Numbered from the stretch's first letter, positions 36,411 through 46,734 are shown. The stretch is DNA of 64,000 nucleotides from Prostheceraeus crozeri (GCA_907163375.1 CAJQUW010008641.1:115293-179292), one strand, 5' to 3'. Translations and numbers: made by a program. Notes: generated by a model from the letters alone, not told the origin.

Positions 36411-36490
36411 AGGATGAATGATGAAATGGAATGAAGGGAAGCCAAACTTGCACCACATGCAACCACAAAAACATTTCTATCTTCATTGAG
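36411..36490 (+). repeat. pre-array module (element 1 interior)
   Basis: It is a diverged copy of the 33050 module (GATGAAATGGAATGAAGGG ... CACCACATGCAACCACAA). It stands between the acidic-protein gene and the array at 36600. Confidence 0.6.
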
Positions 36491-36599
36491 ATGACATTCA
36501 ATCACTTGAATTCTAATGTGAGCATCACATCCTTAGATTTCAGTGAAGTCAACTCTCAAACGTGCTATGAGCTTGTTACACCTATTATCTCTAACTTTA

Positions 36600-37260
36600 C
36601 AAACACTGAAAGGATTCTAACATGATTTCAAACTTTACAAACATCAACTTTATTTCTAACTTTACAAACAGTGAAATACTTCAGACTATATTTTATTGTT
36701 TACCTATGTTACAAACACAGAAGTGCTTGTCACTTTATTTTATACTTTTCCTATAAATTGCTTAAGTCTATCATCTACGGGGATAGGGCTACCTATGGTT
36801 GGATTTAGGGTTTTATATAGCACAAGTGAATGTTAACCGTTAGTGTATAGTACATTTATTAACTTAACCATTTGTGAATGACATTATTCCTAACATTACA
36901 AACAACTACTTTATTTCCAACTTTACAAACGATGACATGGTTATAACTTCCTTTTTAACTTTACAAACAGTGAAATACTTATGACTTTATTTTATACCTT
37001 ACCTATCTTACAAACTCTACAAACAACAACTTTATCTCTAACTTTACAAACAGTGACATGGTCATAACTTTATTTCTAACTTTACAAACATCAACTTTAT
37101 TTCTAACTTTACAAACAATGACATGGTTATAACTTTATTTCTAACATCACAAACATCAACTTTATTTCTAACTTTACAAACGTCAACTTTATTTCTAACT
37201 TTACAAACAGTGAAATGATTCTGACTTCATTTTATATTTCACCTTTCTTACAAACAGTGA
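36600..37260 (-). repeat. AATAAA-rich short tandem array
   Basis: Degenerate units AACTTTATTTCTAACTTTAC(A)AAC on the + strand read GTTAGAAATAAAGTT on the - strand. The array lies beyond the 3' end of the polymerase gene, so the hexamers are placed to polyadenylate its transcript. The interior direct repeat (copy 2, 36755-36850) interrupts it. Confidence 0.8.
36755..36850 (+). repeat. interior direct repeat, copy 2
   Basis: It shares GGTTGGATTTAGGGTTTTAT with 34220-34310, plus flanking similarity over about 90 bp. Confidence 0.7.
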
Positions 37261-37628
37261 CATGCTTATGACACTATTACCAAGTCAGTCCCACCTATTT
37301 CAACCGCAACTTTTTGTGAAGGGAAAACGACACAGTATCTACATGATATGTTGTTCATCATCACAGCCGATTTTCATAGCACTGCACATAGATCATACTG
37401 ATGGTAGCAGAAAACAAAGTTTTTATGGCTCACATCACCGGAGAAAACAAAGTCACTCATAAACAGGGACAAAACAAAGTCAGGAAAACCAGTTGATATG
37501 CAAGTCATGATATAAAGTGATCAGAAGTTGGACGCATGTTACAAGGCACTCACTCACAACGCCCCATTGAAAACGCCATTGAGGGAAAAAGCAAAACATC
37601 AACCACAACAGAGAGGAAGCATTCATCA

Positions 37629-40600
37629 TCATACATCGCCGGACCGAGGAAGAGAAAGTTTCTGTCTCTTGGGTGGAGGTAGATGAGTGTCTGGATGGCC
37701 GTACGGTAATGAGTGGTTAGGACTCATCCAGCATCGCTTGTCTTCCCAAGCTGAGAGACCTAGTTTCCTAAACGTCGTTGTTCTGACTTGATGCGACTGT
37801 GATTTTAAAATGGTCATTTCTACTTTTTTAATTTTAAGTGAATCGAAGGCATCTTGATAGTCCCTATGTGTCATTCTTCTAACGATTGACTTCGAGATGC
37901 CTTTCGCCCGTTTAATAGAAAGCTCTGAGGATTTTAGCTTCATGAAGTACATCTTGGGACGAAGCAAGATCATCTCCTCTATCTGTTTGCCGGCACACTC
38001 ATCCTTGAAGCAGCCAAGCTTCACTTTATTTGTGGTAGATTAAAGCGGATGGTCAGTGGGATAGTTGGAACTATCAAACTTGGGTGCTAAATATTTTAAA
38101 ATGTCTTCCTGCTGGACTTGGCTAGTGGTTGTCAAAGCTAGGAAGAAGCGGTCTGTATCGCCTCTTACCAATTCCACATGTTGGATCAATGGACAAGTTT
38201 TAAAGGTGTGGTAAAACAACTTGTACATTTCTAACTTGGAGTGATCCAAGACAGCTTGACCGACATAAATGGGCTTGCAAAGTTCTACATTGGATTTTAA
38301 CATTTTAAAACCAGTGATGTCTTCGGAAATGACATCATGACATCATACTCGTTTCCGGATCAGTCACGATACGATAGTCCATGCGCTTTCTTGCATCCTC
38401 CATGGTTTTACCAAAGAGGGCATTATTCTTAAATTTAAAGAAGTCCTTTTCGAAAGTACTCTTGGATTCAGTCCTTTTCTTACTATTAAATTCTATATAC
38501 GGTTTTAGAAAGGGCTTCTGCCTAAACTGGATAGCGCGATGGACTTTGTCAAGTTGCATCCCCATACCTAGATAGAATTTGAGGCTGGAATAGTGCACGA
38601 TATAATGCTGCTTGTTCAATTGGGTGAGGAACAACTTCCTAGTGGGTTTATATTTTAAGTCATTTTCCGCCTCATATTGCTTATTGTGTTCTTCCATAAA
38701 GGGAGAGAACATATCTGGACTGACTATGCCAGATTCGGGTGCGAGAGGAAAATCAACTGTCCTATTCTTAATACATTCTGGATAGATGAGGTCGACTTCA
38801 AATAAATAACCTATGTCGGCCTCATCTCCCAGTGCCATGATGTGTGCTGGATTGGAGAAGTGTTCAATGTCATGGGGCTCTACCCATTGGAAGTCAGACT
38901 GTGGCAAAGGCTTGGATAATGCACTTCCATATAAATTATTTTGGTCTATGTACATTAAATGCGTGGTCGATCCTTTGTCTTTGGTGGTGTTGACAACATG
39001 TTTGTTAACAAATGTTAAGCCTCCACTAATACCACGTTCAAATAACGTGTACATTTCTGCATCTTGCAGTAAATGTATTCTCTCTTTCGTCATCTTGAAG
39101 GCTGACTGATAGGACAGACCCGGTAGACTAACAAAATGGACGGGGTCTAAGGCGTCCTGTTCTAATGTGACTTTCCTAAAAGTCTCAAACACGTCAGCCA
39201 ACAGATAGACGTCCAATTTTAAGTAGGCAAGCATGTAGTCACCAAAAGTGCGACACATAAATTCTAACCATCTAAATTCTTTCAATGTGTCCATTGAACT
39301 AAAATAACTATAAGGAAACACCCCTTTCCGTCGCATGAGACTGTCACATGTTGGGATAGTCTTTTTTTAAATGTTGAGTGAGGGGAAGTGTTTCTAAATT
39401 ATTAGCCAACGTGGCTAAGGAAGAAGACATAAATTGAAAGCTATCTGGAAACTTTATGTCGTAGAAGACAGGCTTCCCCTCCTTCGTCTTGTCGACTTGT
39501 ACTTTGGCAGTGATGCACATAAATTTTTCCTTACTTTGTGCAATCACTTTGGATGACCAGGAATTCATTTTACCGAATCCATGGCGAATGATGATGTGAG
39601 CATCATAGCATTTAAAGTTATGGAAGATGACGGGGAGTGTTCGCCGTTTGAGCCTAAGTTTCATATTACATTTACTGCATAAGGCAAACCTAAATTTACC
39701 ACTGAGATGGCAATGGTCCCTCACTTTCTCATGTTCATCATCAAAGGATGAACAGCAGCGGGGACATTCCATGGTCCAATCAAATTTGAATTTTTCGGCT
39801 TCTGTGAAGCACATGGGTTTCCTAGTCAGCTCCGTTTCATACCGTTGATGAAAACGGGCTTTCCTATCTAAAAAGTTGAGGAAGTTTTCAACGCACTCCT
39901 CGCCTTGCCACACATGTATTTTATTTTGGTTCCTATAATATGGATGCCAAACTTCATAACAGGCAATGGCTGGTGGCTCATGACTTAGGTCTTCTTGTTC
40001 AATGTAACATTCAATGTCCACATAGATGGTACATATGGGACTGAGATAATTGCCGTTTTCCTCATACCTATAAAATTTATCTTTGGGCATGACTTCCATT
40101 TGAAGTTTACCCCGAGAGTACTACTCATAATGCTGTTCAAAAAATGTTTTAGATGTGAAACGCCGTGTGCAGCGATCACAGTAATAATGTTTGTCATCAT
40201 AACTTTGTTGGTGGCGATACAACTTTGAAATTTTAGGAATGCCACAATAATGCCATTCTGGGTGGTTGTCGCTATAGACTAGGAGAAGATTGACAACCCG
40301 GTCGTAGGTACTTTGGCGGTTGTTATACCTAACTCCCTTCAGACCTTTTTCCAGAGATAGACGACTATCTTAATTTCATTCAATTTTTCAAATTGGGCGA
40401 TGTCTTTAAAGTCTAGTGTGTTGACATCTAACCCGTCAAACTTAAACTCATCCTCCCATTCACGATGTACACTTATATCATTATAGTGAAGAATGGAGAG
40501 GACGGCATACTTAAAACACTGGGACTGACACTCTACATTGATGACAGCCTTTTTGCTAGCCAGTGCTTTGGGGAGGGTGAAACAACCGCTGCCTTGCAAA

Positions 40601-40875
40601 TCTTCTAGAAGATTGATTTTAATGTCTACTTTCTCTATCCCATCAAAAACCAGACCGCTATCTCTTTCGTTAAACTTATTTAAGTTGCTGACGAGATAGG
40701 TCGCACCTATCAGATCAGCAGCACAGGAGCCTATCCTGATGGTCACAGTGGACTCTAATTCTCCCGTGCTACTGTCTACCTTATTGAAACGAGCAGTGAA
40801 ATAGAACATGCCTTTGAGCAAAAATCTATCTAAGCTCGTCAACATTTCATGAATTAAACCTATATTATTCATCAA
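37629..40875 (-). pseudogene. polB: family-B DNA polymerase (viral/Polinton/protein-primed type), frameshifted
   Basis: An N-terminal region of about 180 residues ends near ASKKAVINV and a CFKYAVLSILHY segment. The exonuclease has Exo I (IYVDIECYI), Exo II (FHNFKCYDAHII) and Exo III (YLKLDVYLLADVF). Between Exo I and Exo II is a zinc/HNH-like insert (CPRC, DHCHLSGKFR, CSKCN). Polymerase motif A is MYIDQNNLYGSAL, motif B FKNNALFGKTMED, and motif C GDTDRFFL. The C-terminus continues through FKDECAGK and KAKGIS-like basic sequence to 37629. Damage: a frameshift near 40350, TAG near 40125, a frameshift near 39360 at an A7 run, and a stop with a probable short deletion near 38335. All catalytic residues survive. 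Such polymerases replicate linear viral or transposon DNA. Confidence 0.9.
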
Positions 40876-40993
40876 AAAAGATGAAAGTTGAATATCTTAT
40901 ACAGGTTCAGAGCTTTCTAGCTCATAGTCGCGAACGAGCCTCTCAAAGGAAAACTTGCTCAGCCTTAGAGTGACGTTGTTGTCAGTCTAAAGC

Positions 40994-42278
40994 TCAGTGG
41001 AATGAGTGTGACAGTGTGTGCGAAGAAAGAACAAACTCTGTGGGAAAGGTCTTCTGACACGAAGAACAGGAAAAGCCGACGTGCGATGAAGGATGCTTCC
41101 TACCTGAAGACGTTGGGGTTGCCTCACACTGCCACAGGAACCGCCTTCGATGTGGACTCACAAGTTGGTGCTGTTGTAGAACATGCGTCCACAACCTTCA
41201 CACTTGGGTCGTTGAGCGATCGGTCGGCGCGCCTTCTCCAGATCTCCTTTCACTTTTGGGCAGCGAGAATGCCGGTGTCGTCGAAGGCAGAATGGCCTCG
41301 CGAAGACCTGCCCACAGTCTGTACAGCTGAGCTGTCAAGCCATAGGTCCTTCTCTCTCCCTGACACCTTCCTCCTCGATTGCGATCTCCTCTCCCACTAT
41401 CTCCAACTCCATTTCCTGCTCCTCCAGCAATCTCTCCACCGACTGAACGGAGAGGAGAGGGAGTTCGGCTGCTGCAGGTGGTGGTGGCGATGCTGGGATG
41501 ACGATGGGGCGGGAGGGACCGTCACCGTCCAGGAGGTAGGCCGCCAGATCTGTTGAGAAAAAGAGGAAAGAGATTAGTAACATGATCATAATTTCAAGTT
41601 TGAAGTCTTATCCCCCTTTTCCCAATCACGGTTACTTACCATCTAATGAATTGATCTCCGGCAACACCGATGAACGCGGAGGAGGCAGGAGTGGTACACG
41701 AGCCGAGGGTGGAAGGATCCTGGGCTTCGGTGTTGGAGGGACGTGGTGGCGGGGAGCAGGGACTGGTGGAGGGACTGGTGCAGGGAGCGGAACAGGTGGT
41801 GGAGGTAGGGCGATGACGATGCCCGAGAAAGGGGTCGAACTTTGATCGGAGGTAGATGGGCGGGAAGGCGGGGCCGGAAATTCAGCATTGAATCTCCGCC
41901 TCGCGGCTTCTTCCCACTTCCTCATCTTAGCCATATCTGTAGAGAGGAAAGAGAGATTAGATAATGAGACGAGGATGATGCAGAGGATCTGAAACAGTCT
42001 AAACATGAGATGTTAAAGATACTTACACTTGCCAAGCCGCTCATAGGCTTCCCCGATTGTTCCTTGGGGGACGGGTTCCCCATTACGAATACATTCATAA
42101 TCTGAAAAAGAATGACAGCAAAGATAAGCAGAGCTAAAATTTGGATTCGGTTTAAACATGAACAAAATAAGGGAGGGAGTCTTGATTTTAATTAGGATGC
42201 CTACCCTAATGATGTTGGTAATAGAGTGAGTCAACCTTGATACAAATACTTACATTGCTCGATGGTGGCCTTCTCCAT
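40994..42278 (-). pseudogene. spliced proline-rich C2H2 zinc-finger protein gene, damaged 3' exon
   Basis: Coding exons on the - strand are 42278-42254 (first ATG of exon 2), 42101-42027, 41936-41640 and 41549 to about 40994. All three introns are phase 1, with GTAAGT donors and pyrimidine-rich AG acceptors. The product begins MEKATIEQYYE, has a basic helix-like stretch (MAKMRKWEEAARRRFNAEF), a proline-rich region and an acidic segment with LPLLSVQSVE. Zinc-finger modules follow: CTDCGQVFARPFCLRRHRHS, CEGCGRMFYNSTNL and CSSCQKTFPTEFVLSSHTLSH. In-frame TGA codons at 41335-41337 and 41158-41160 and a frameshift near 41130 break the finger region. It is probably a DNA-binding or regulatory protein; I do not recognise the family. 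Confidence 0.7.
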
Positions 42279-42534
42279 CTCAGCAGCAATGCGGTAATTC
42301 TCAATTTTGGCGAATTCTATGACGGACAGTCGATTGCAGATGATCAATGGTAGGTATAAACTTCAATCACTGAAAACGAAAATGAGAATCGTTTCATTTG
42401 CCTAGTCAACGTTTATTATGCGAACAATCATTGAAGTGACATCTAATGAATTACATTTCACTCTACTCCATATCATAAAGACTAACCTTTGTCGAATGGC
42501 TGAAGTACTCTGACCTACGAGAGAAAGCGTCACG

Positions 42535-42680
42535 TTGAGTATGAAGTCGAACGCCCAACATGAGCAACGGCTCAGAGGTTTCGGTCTAACAAACGACGAA
42601 CAACCCGGGCAACGCAATCCCTCTGCGGCAGTACCCGCCGTCCCGAAGGAACGCTCGAGCAAAGGAGGTATTACAGCGAT
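42535..42680 (-). repeat. leader module copy (central)
   Basis: On the - strand it reads TGTAATACCTCC, CGTTCCTTCGGGACGGCGGG, ACCGAAACCTCTGAG, CTCATGTTGGGCG and CTCAACGTGACG. It is inside the spliced leader, so it is present in mRNA. Confidence 0.75.
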
Positions 42681-42706
42681 GATATGTTTTATGAGCAGAA
42701 GTGAAT

Positions 42707-42764
42707 CTCTTGATAGCAAGAGACTATTCAACTTGATAGCAAGTCAAAACAACCTGATAGCAGG
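42707..42764 (-). promoter_or_regulatory. three CTAT-loop hairpins
   Basis: Stems are CTCTTG/CAAGAG (42707-42722), ACTTG/CAAGT (42731-42744) and CCTG/CAGG (42753-42764). The loop reads CTAT on the transcribed (-) sense strand. Confidence 0.7.
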
Positions 42765-42822
42765 AGCTCACCGACACTCATCTCGTGAAAGATAAATGTG
42801 AAGAGCAGAGCTGGTGCACTGC

Positions 42823-42833
42823 CTTTTATAAGA
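42823..42833. promoter_or_regulatory. divergent TATA region
   Basis: CTTTTATAAGA reads TATAAAAG on the - strand (zinc-finger leader) and TTTATAAG on the + strand (gene at 42970). One AT box could serve both directions. Confidence 0.5.
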
Positions 42834-42969
42834 TTTTCCTAGGCGGTGAATGAATGAGACCTCTCGTCCAATCACAGACGAGCTAGAGTTCCCGATGTGC
42901 GCACACACATTTGTAACGCGTTATTGAAATCGTCTTAGGCAAAAATGATGTTTAGCAATAGACTCAACC

Positions 42970-43422
42970 ATGGCACTTGAAGTCAATACATTGAAACATG
43001 ATGATTGCACGATTCGTTTTCATCAAGAGAGCTTCGGAGGTTTAATACAAGATTACATCCTTGAGTTTCAAAGGGAGGAGACAGAATTGGAAGCATGTTT
43101 AGACTATACAAGAGAAATATTTACGGTGTTGATATCTTATTTCAAAGACAGTCTCATCAAGCCTCACCTAATTGCAAATGTCAATTACACTCATTTTCCA
43201 CAAGGTGAAGCAGCGGAAAATGTTGACATACAATTTCGTTCCTACGGACAAGAATATGTTACTGATGCTTCTGAGTTTTTTACACGACATCTGCGGAAGA
43301 GTATTTCTCGGATGGACAACTTTCATGGTTACGGCGATCATTTGCTTCTCAATAAAATAAACCATCTTGTCATTGCTATTAGTAAAGTGGGTTTCAATGA
43401 TGTTAAATCAAAGACCAAATAA
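42970..43422 (+). CDS. 150-residue element protein resembling the PolB N-terminal region
   Basis: The start has a strong Kozak context (CAACCATGG). The stop TAA overlaps an AATAAA (43418-43423), so it is a compact intact gene. The protein has a polar N-terminus, a helix-like acidic stretch (EFQREETELEACLDYTREIF), then alternating strands (AENVDIQFRSYGQEYV) and a C-terminal helix plus strand. The layout resembles the region just upstream of the CFKYAVLSIL segment in the element's polymerase, which has TVTIRIGSCAADL and KVDIKINL. That match is by eye and weak. It may be a stand-alone partner or a duplicated N-terminal domain. It is the only intact conventional gene of element 1 apart from the acidic protein. 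Confidence 0.7.
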   Translation: MALEVNTLKHDDCTIRFHQESFGGLIQDYILEFQREETELEACLDYTREIFTVLISYFKDSLIKPHLIANVNYTHFPQGEAAENVDIQFRSYGQEYVTDASEFFTRHLRKSISRMDNFHGYGDHLLLNKINHLVIAISKVGFNDVKSKTK

Positions 43423-43460
43423 AGTATTTTTCATGACACCTGTGTTGTGCTTAACTTAAT

Positions 43461-43700
43461 GACTACACTCACGAATAAAACTTCGATGATCAAACTTTAC
43501 TTTCACAAGCGTGTGTCACGGTAAAACTATTTGACAACACTAAACGTTGCTTTTGCAAACCATGATACACTTTCTGACTGCACTCACGAATAAAACTTCG
43601 ATGATCAAACTTTACTTTCACAAACGTGTGTCACGGTAAAAACTATTTGACTACACTAACGCTTACATTTTATGACATTTGTGTTTCATAGAACTTCGAT
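43461..43700 (+). repeat. ~117-bp array, right side (about two to three units)
   Basis: The complement of the 33190 array. On the + strand each unit carries GAATAAAAC and so gives polyadenylation-type hexamers just after the 42970 gene. Confidence 0.85.
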
Positions 43701-43794
43701 GATCAAACTTTCTAACTATACATCAACCTGTGTTGCAGTAAAACTTTTGTACAACATGATATACTTTCTGACTACGTTCACAAGAGCTTGTTCA

Positions 43795-43880
43795 CTAGCG
43801 AAGAGAGAAATGAGCTTGTGGTTGCGTGTGGCGCATGAATGCCCTTCCAATTCATTCCATTCATCATTTCGTCTCCGTGA
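43795..43880 (-). repeat. pre-array module (right TIR)
   Basis: The inverse copy of 33050-33130, essentially identical. Confidence 0.75.
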
Positions 43881-43979
43881 TAGAGACAAGCAGAACTCAT
43901 GGCCCATTCTCGCATGTATGGCCAACTGTCGGGAGACAAGTGCAATGGAGATTTTATGAGGTAACCTGTGGCAGATAGC

Positions 43980-44165
43980 TAAATGTCGCCCTGGTGGTCA
44001 GAGTACAACGTTGAGACGAAAGGCAACCACTTGGAAAAATGACGCAGAGAGGTTTCACAAGGATTACCATTGCCAACGTCCCGTGCAGCTACGGACTTCA
44101 CCGCTGTCTCGAAAGAACGCCCACCAACAGGAAGTATGACACCGAAAATCTCCGTAACTTGCACC
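43980..44165 (-). repeat. leader module copy (right TIR, 2)
   Basis: The inverse copy of 32765-32945. Confidence 0.7.
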
Positions 44166-44234
44166 GTCAATGACTTGATAGCCAGACATGAAAACCGGTG
44201 GAGTTATTTACAAGAGGTTGGCAGACTTTGATCA

Positions 44235-44248
44235 GCTTGATAGCAAGC
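44235..44248 (-). promoter_or_regulatory. CTAT-loop hairpin (right TIR)
   Basis: The inverse copy of 32677-32690, stem GCTTG/CAAGC. Confidence 0.65.
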
Positions 44249-44339
44249 CGTAGAGAGGGATAGCAAGCCGTGATTCACAAGCGGTTTGCAATGGAGATGT
44301 TTAGATGCCACCCATGACAAGATAGCTAAGACTCAACCG

Positions 44340-44500
44340 ATTGGCGTTCAAAGTGCTACGTTGAGAACTGTGTCAAATGCCCAACATGAGTTGCCCCAGA
44401 GGTTTCGGTCTAAAATATGACACACTCCCTTGCCACACTTATCACTACGGCATCATCCGCCGTCCCGAAGGAGCACCCTGTCAGTGGAATATTACAGCAG
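44340..44500 (-). repeat. leader module copy (right TIR, 1)
   Basis: The inverse copy of 32425-32580. Confidence 0.75.
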
Positions 44501-44966
44501 AACTCTCCGTTTCATGCTCGCTTTCAGTGAAAACCCGCTTGTATCATGGTAAGACTGGCTCGTACACACTTATACATGCCTTCATTGACTTCAGCAGGGT
44601 CGAAAACCCCAGAAAGCCTCCAAAAATAATGAATTTAAATTTTTCAGCATTTAGCACTACTTATGAAATTTTATAAGTAGTCTGTCAATATAGGTCTGAT
44701 CAATAGCGATCGAATCTTTTTTTAATCAAGTCAAAAGGACTTGTAGAAGCAAAGTTACAAGCCTTTAAAATTTTGGAGTCTTTTATGGCCTGGAGACGAA
44801 GGCCATCTCCTGGCTAACCTTTAAGTCTGACACCTTAGCTGATATCAGCCATGAAATTTTCTAAGTCGGTTAAATTTGGAATGTCCGATGCAATCATCGG
44901 AGCTCCGGAGTTCACCTACCCCAACCCAGTCGGGAGGAGAACTGATTTCCACAAGTAGAGACTCCG

Positions 44967-45001
44967 CTTATATAGTTTGTGGCGATCAGCTGATGACGTC
45001 A
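44967..45001 (-). promoter_or_regulatory. inward promoter of the right TIR
   Basis: The mirror copy has TGACGTCA (44994-45001), CAGCTG (44987-44992) and TATATAAG on the - strand (44974-44967). It points towards the zinc-finger and polymerase genes. Confidence 0.7.
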
Positions 45002-46734
45002 TATCCATCATCCAAAAACTTTAAACACGTCTATCTCCGGTTCTAGTGCTCCGATTGACTTCAAATTTTGACAGTCACGTTTTCTCGCTCTCACCTTTCA
45101 TTCAAGACATCCCTCGACTCTCAACGATGACCAGAAGCCGAGTTGAAAAAACTCAAAAGTTCCAAAATCTTGGAAAATGCGCAAACATTCGATTTTAAGC
45201 ATGCTCTCATTTGGAAACGAAACCTTCCACAGATCTGAAAAGATAGGATCCTTAGAGAACAAAGTGCAGTCTTGTCCGTAAAAGAAACCCGAGCTCTTCA
45301 TTCACTTCCAATCCTCCGCTATTCATCGCCAAAAGTGGCTACAATTTAACATTTTCATGAAAAAACCCGTGTGGAAACCCCGTGTGAAGAAAAGTTTCAA
45401 CTTTTTTTTCTCTCCGATTTACTTGAAACTCACCCTCTAGATGCAAAATGTCACGCTGATTCTAAATCTGGTCTTTGTTTTCCCGTCCGAGGCTTGCTTC
45501 ACCCGCTAGAGCCGTTTTCGTAAAAATTCTAACTGTCGTTTTTTTCGCCAATTTCCAAAATTTTCAATGGCGTCTCACATCTAGACGAAGGCAAATATGA
45601 ACAAGCCGTTTCTTCCACTGACTTTGTCTTACTCTCAGCTTTCAAATGAGCTATCACACGACTTTCTACGATCTCCAGAACCAAAGTTGGAAGATCGCGG
45701 CCGAGAGGGGTCAGAACTTTTTCTCTCCGATTGAGCTGGAAACAAGTTCCTAGACCCAAAATTGAGCAAAATGTCCGAATTTGCTCTCCGTTTTCCCATC
45801 CGAGGCCTCCTTCATGCCGAAATATGACCTTTCTCATCCCAAAACGACCAAAACCTGCCTTTCCTAACTCTGGCGTTTTCCTGCCATTTTCCTCTCTAAA
45901 CCCAGAAAAATAGGACCAAACTGAGCTTTCCACTGCATTTTTCTCACTCTTATCTTTCAAATGAGCTATCACACGACTTTCTACGATCTCTAGAACCAAA
46001 GTTGGAAGTCTCGTTCCAGGGGGGTCAGAACTTTTTCTCTCCGATTGAGCTGGAAACAAGTTCCTAGACCCAAAATTGGCCAAAAAAGTCCGAATTTGCC
46101 CTCCGTTTTCCCATCCGAGCACTCCTTCACACCGAATTCCGATCTTTCTCATCCCAAAACGACCAAAACCTGCCTTTTTCTAACTCTGCCGTCTTCAGAG
46201 ATTCCTGCCCTTGCCTCACAGGAAAACTCTTCCTTCCTTCCTTCCTAACCTAAAATTTCACGTAGACTCCGAATCTGCCCTCCGTTTTCCCATCCGAACC
46301 CTCCTTCATGCCGAATTCCGACCTTTCTCATCCCAAAACCACCAAAACCCACCTTTTCTCACTCTATCCTTCCCACATTCCTACCCCTTCTACTTCACAG
46401 TTCATTGCTGGACTCCTTCCTTCCTTCCAGGGGGGGGGGTAGGGAACAGTTTCTTCCTCTTGGACCCATTCCTCCCAGCACATCCTTGGCGAACTCCTTC
46501 CTCTCTCCAGAGGGGGGGGCTGAGTCAGCATGATGAGCTGATCCACTGCACCGCACTGTTTCTTGATTTTGCCACGGGATTATTATTGCTCCCAGGTTGG
46601 TTGAGTATAATCATCTTTTTATCTCCACTATGGCATGTCACAAGCTGTCAAACCAATAGGAGTAAGTATATTAGGTAGACCAGTAACTCAGGATTAATTT
46701 TAATTCCCTAATGTACATTGTAGTTTCGAATTTA

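Larger units (their letters stand above)
42487..42800 (-). other. untranslated leader exon of the zinc-finger gene
   Basis: It follows the TATAAAAG at 42830-42823 and ends at donor GTTAGT (42486-42481), paired with acceptor TTTTCAG at 42370. It holds three CTAT-loop hairpins and one leader module and several upstream ATGs. A near copy, with the same donor and acceptor, lies at 60530-60920 in element 2. Confidence 0.65.
30855..46558. mobile_element. 15.7-kb long-TIR element with family-B DNA polymerase (element 1)
   Basis: The ends are inverted copies starting CAGTGCGG (30855-30862 and 46551-46558). The TIR arms are about 2.6 kb (to about 33464) and 3.1 kb (from about 43461), nearly identical where they align. 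The interior encodes a broken PolB (-), a spliced proline-rich zinc-finger gene (-), an acidic protein with a SUMO-interaction-like end (+) and a 150-residue protein (+). Size and polymerase recall Polintons, but I find no retroviral-type integrase, capsid, ATPase or protease, and the TIRs are much longer than usual for that group. No clear target duplication was found. The family also has a second copy starting near 57.4 kb. Confidence 0.85.
43461..46558 (-). repeat. element 1 right terminal inverted repeat
   Basis: It is the inverted match of 30855-33464. Additional copies of the outer module lie at about 45880-46170 and 46240-46430. Runs of nine and ten G (46430-46440, 46511-46519) correspond to the poly-C tracts of the left arm. 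Confidence 0.9.

Noticed and set aside
41002-41556. 184-codon + strand frame opposite the zinc-finger gene
   Set aside because: It is the antisense shadow of the spliced zinc-finger exon, which has finger motifs and splice sites.
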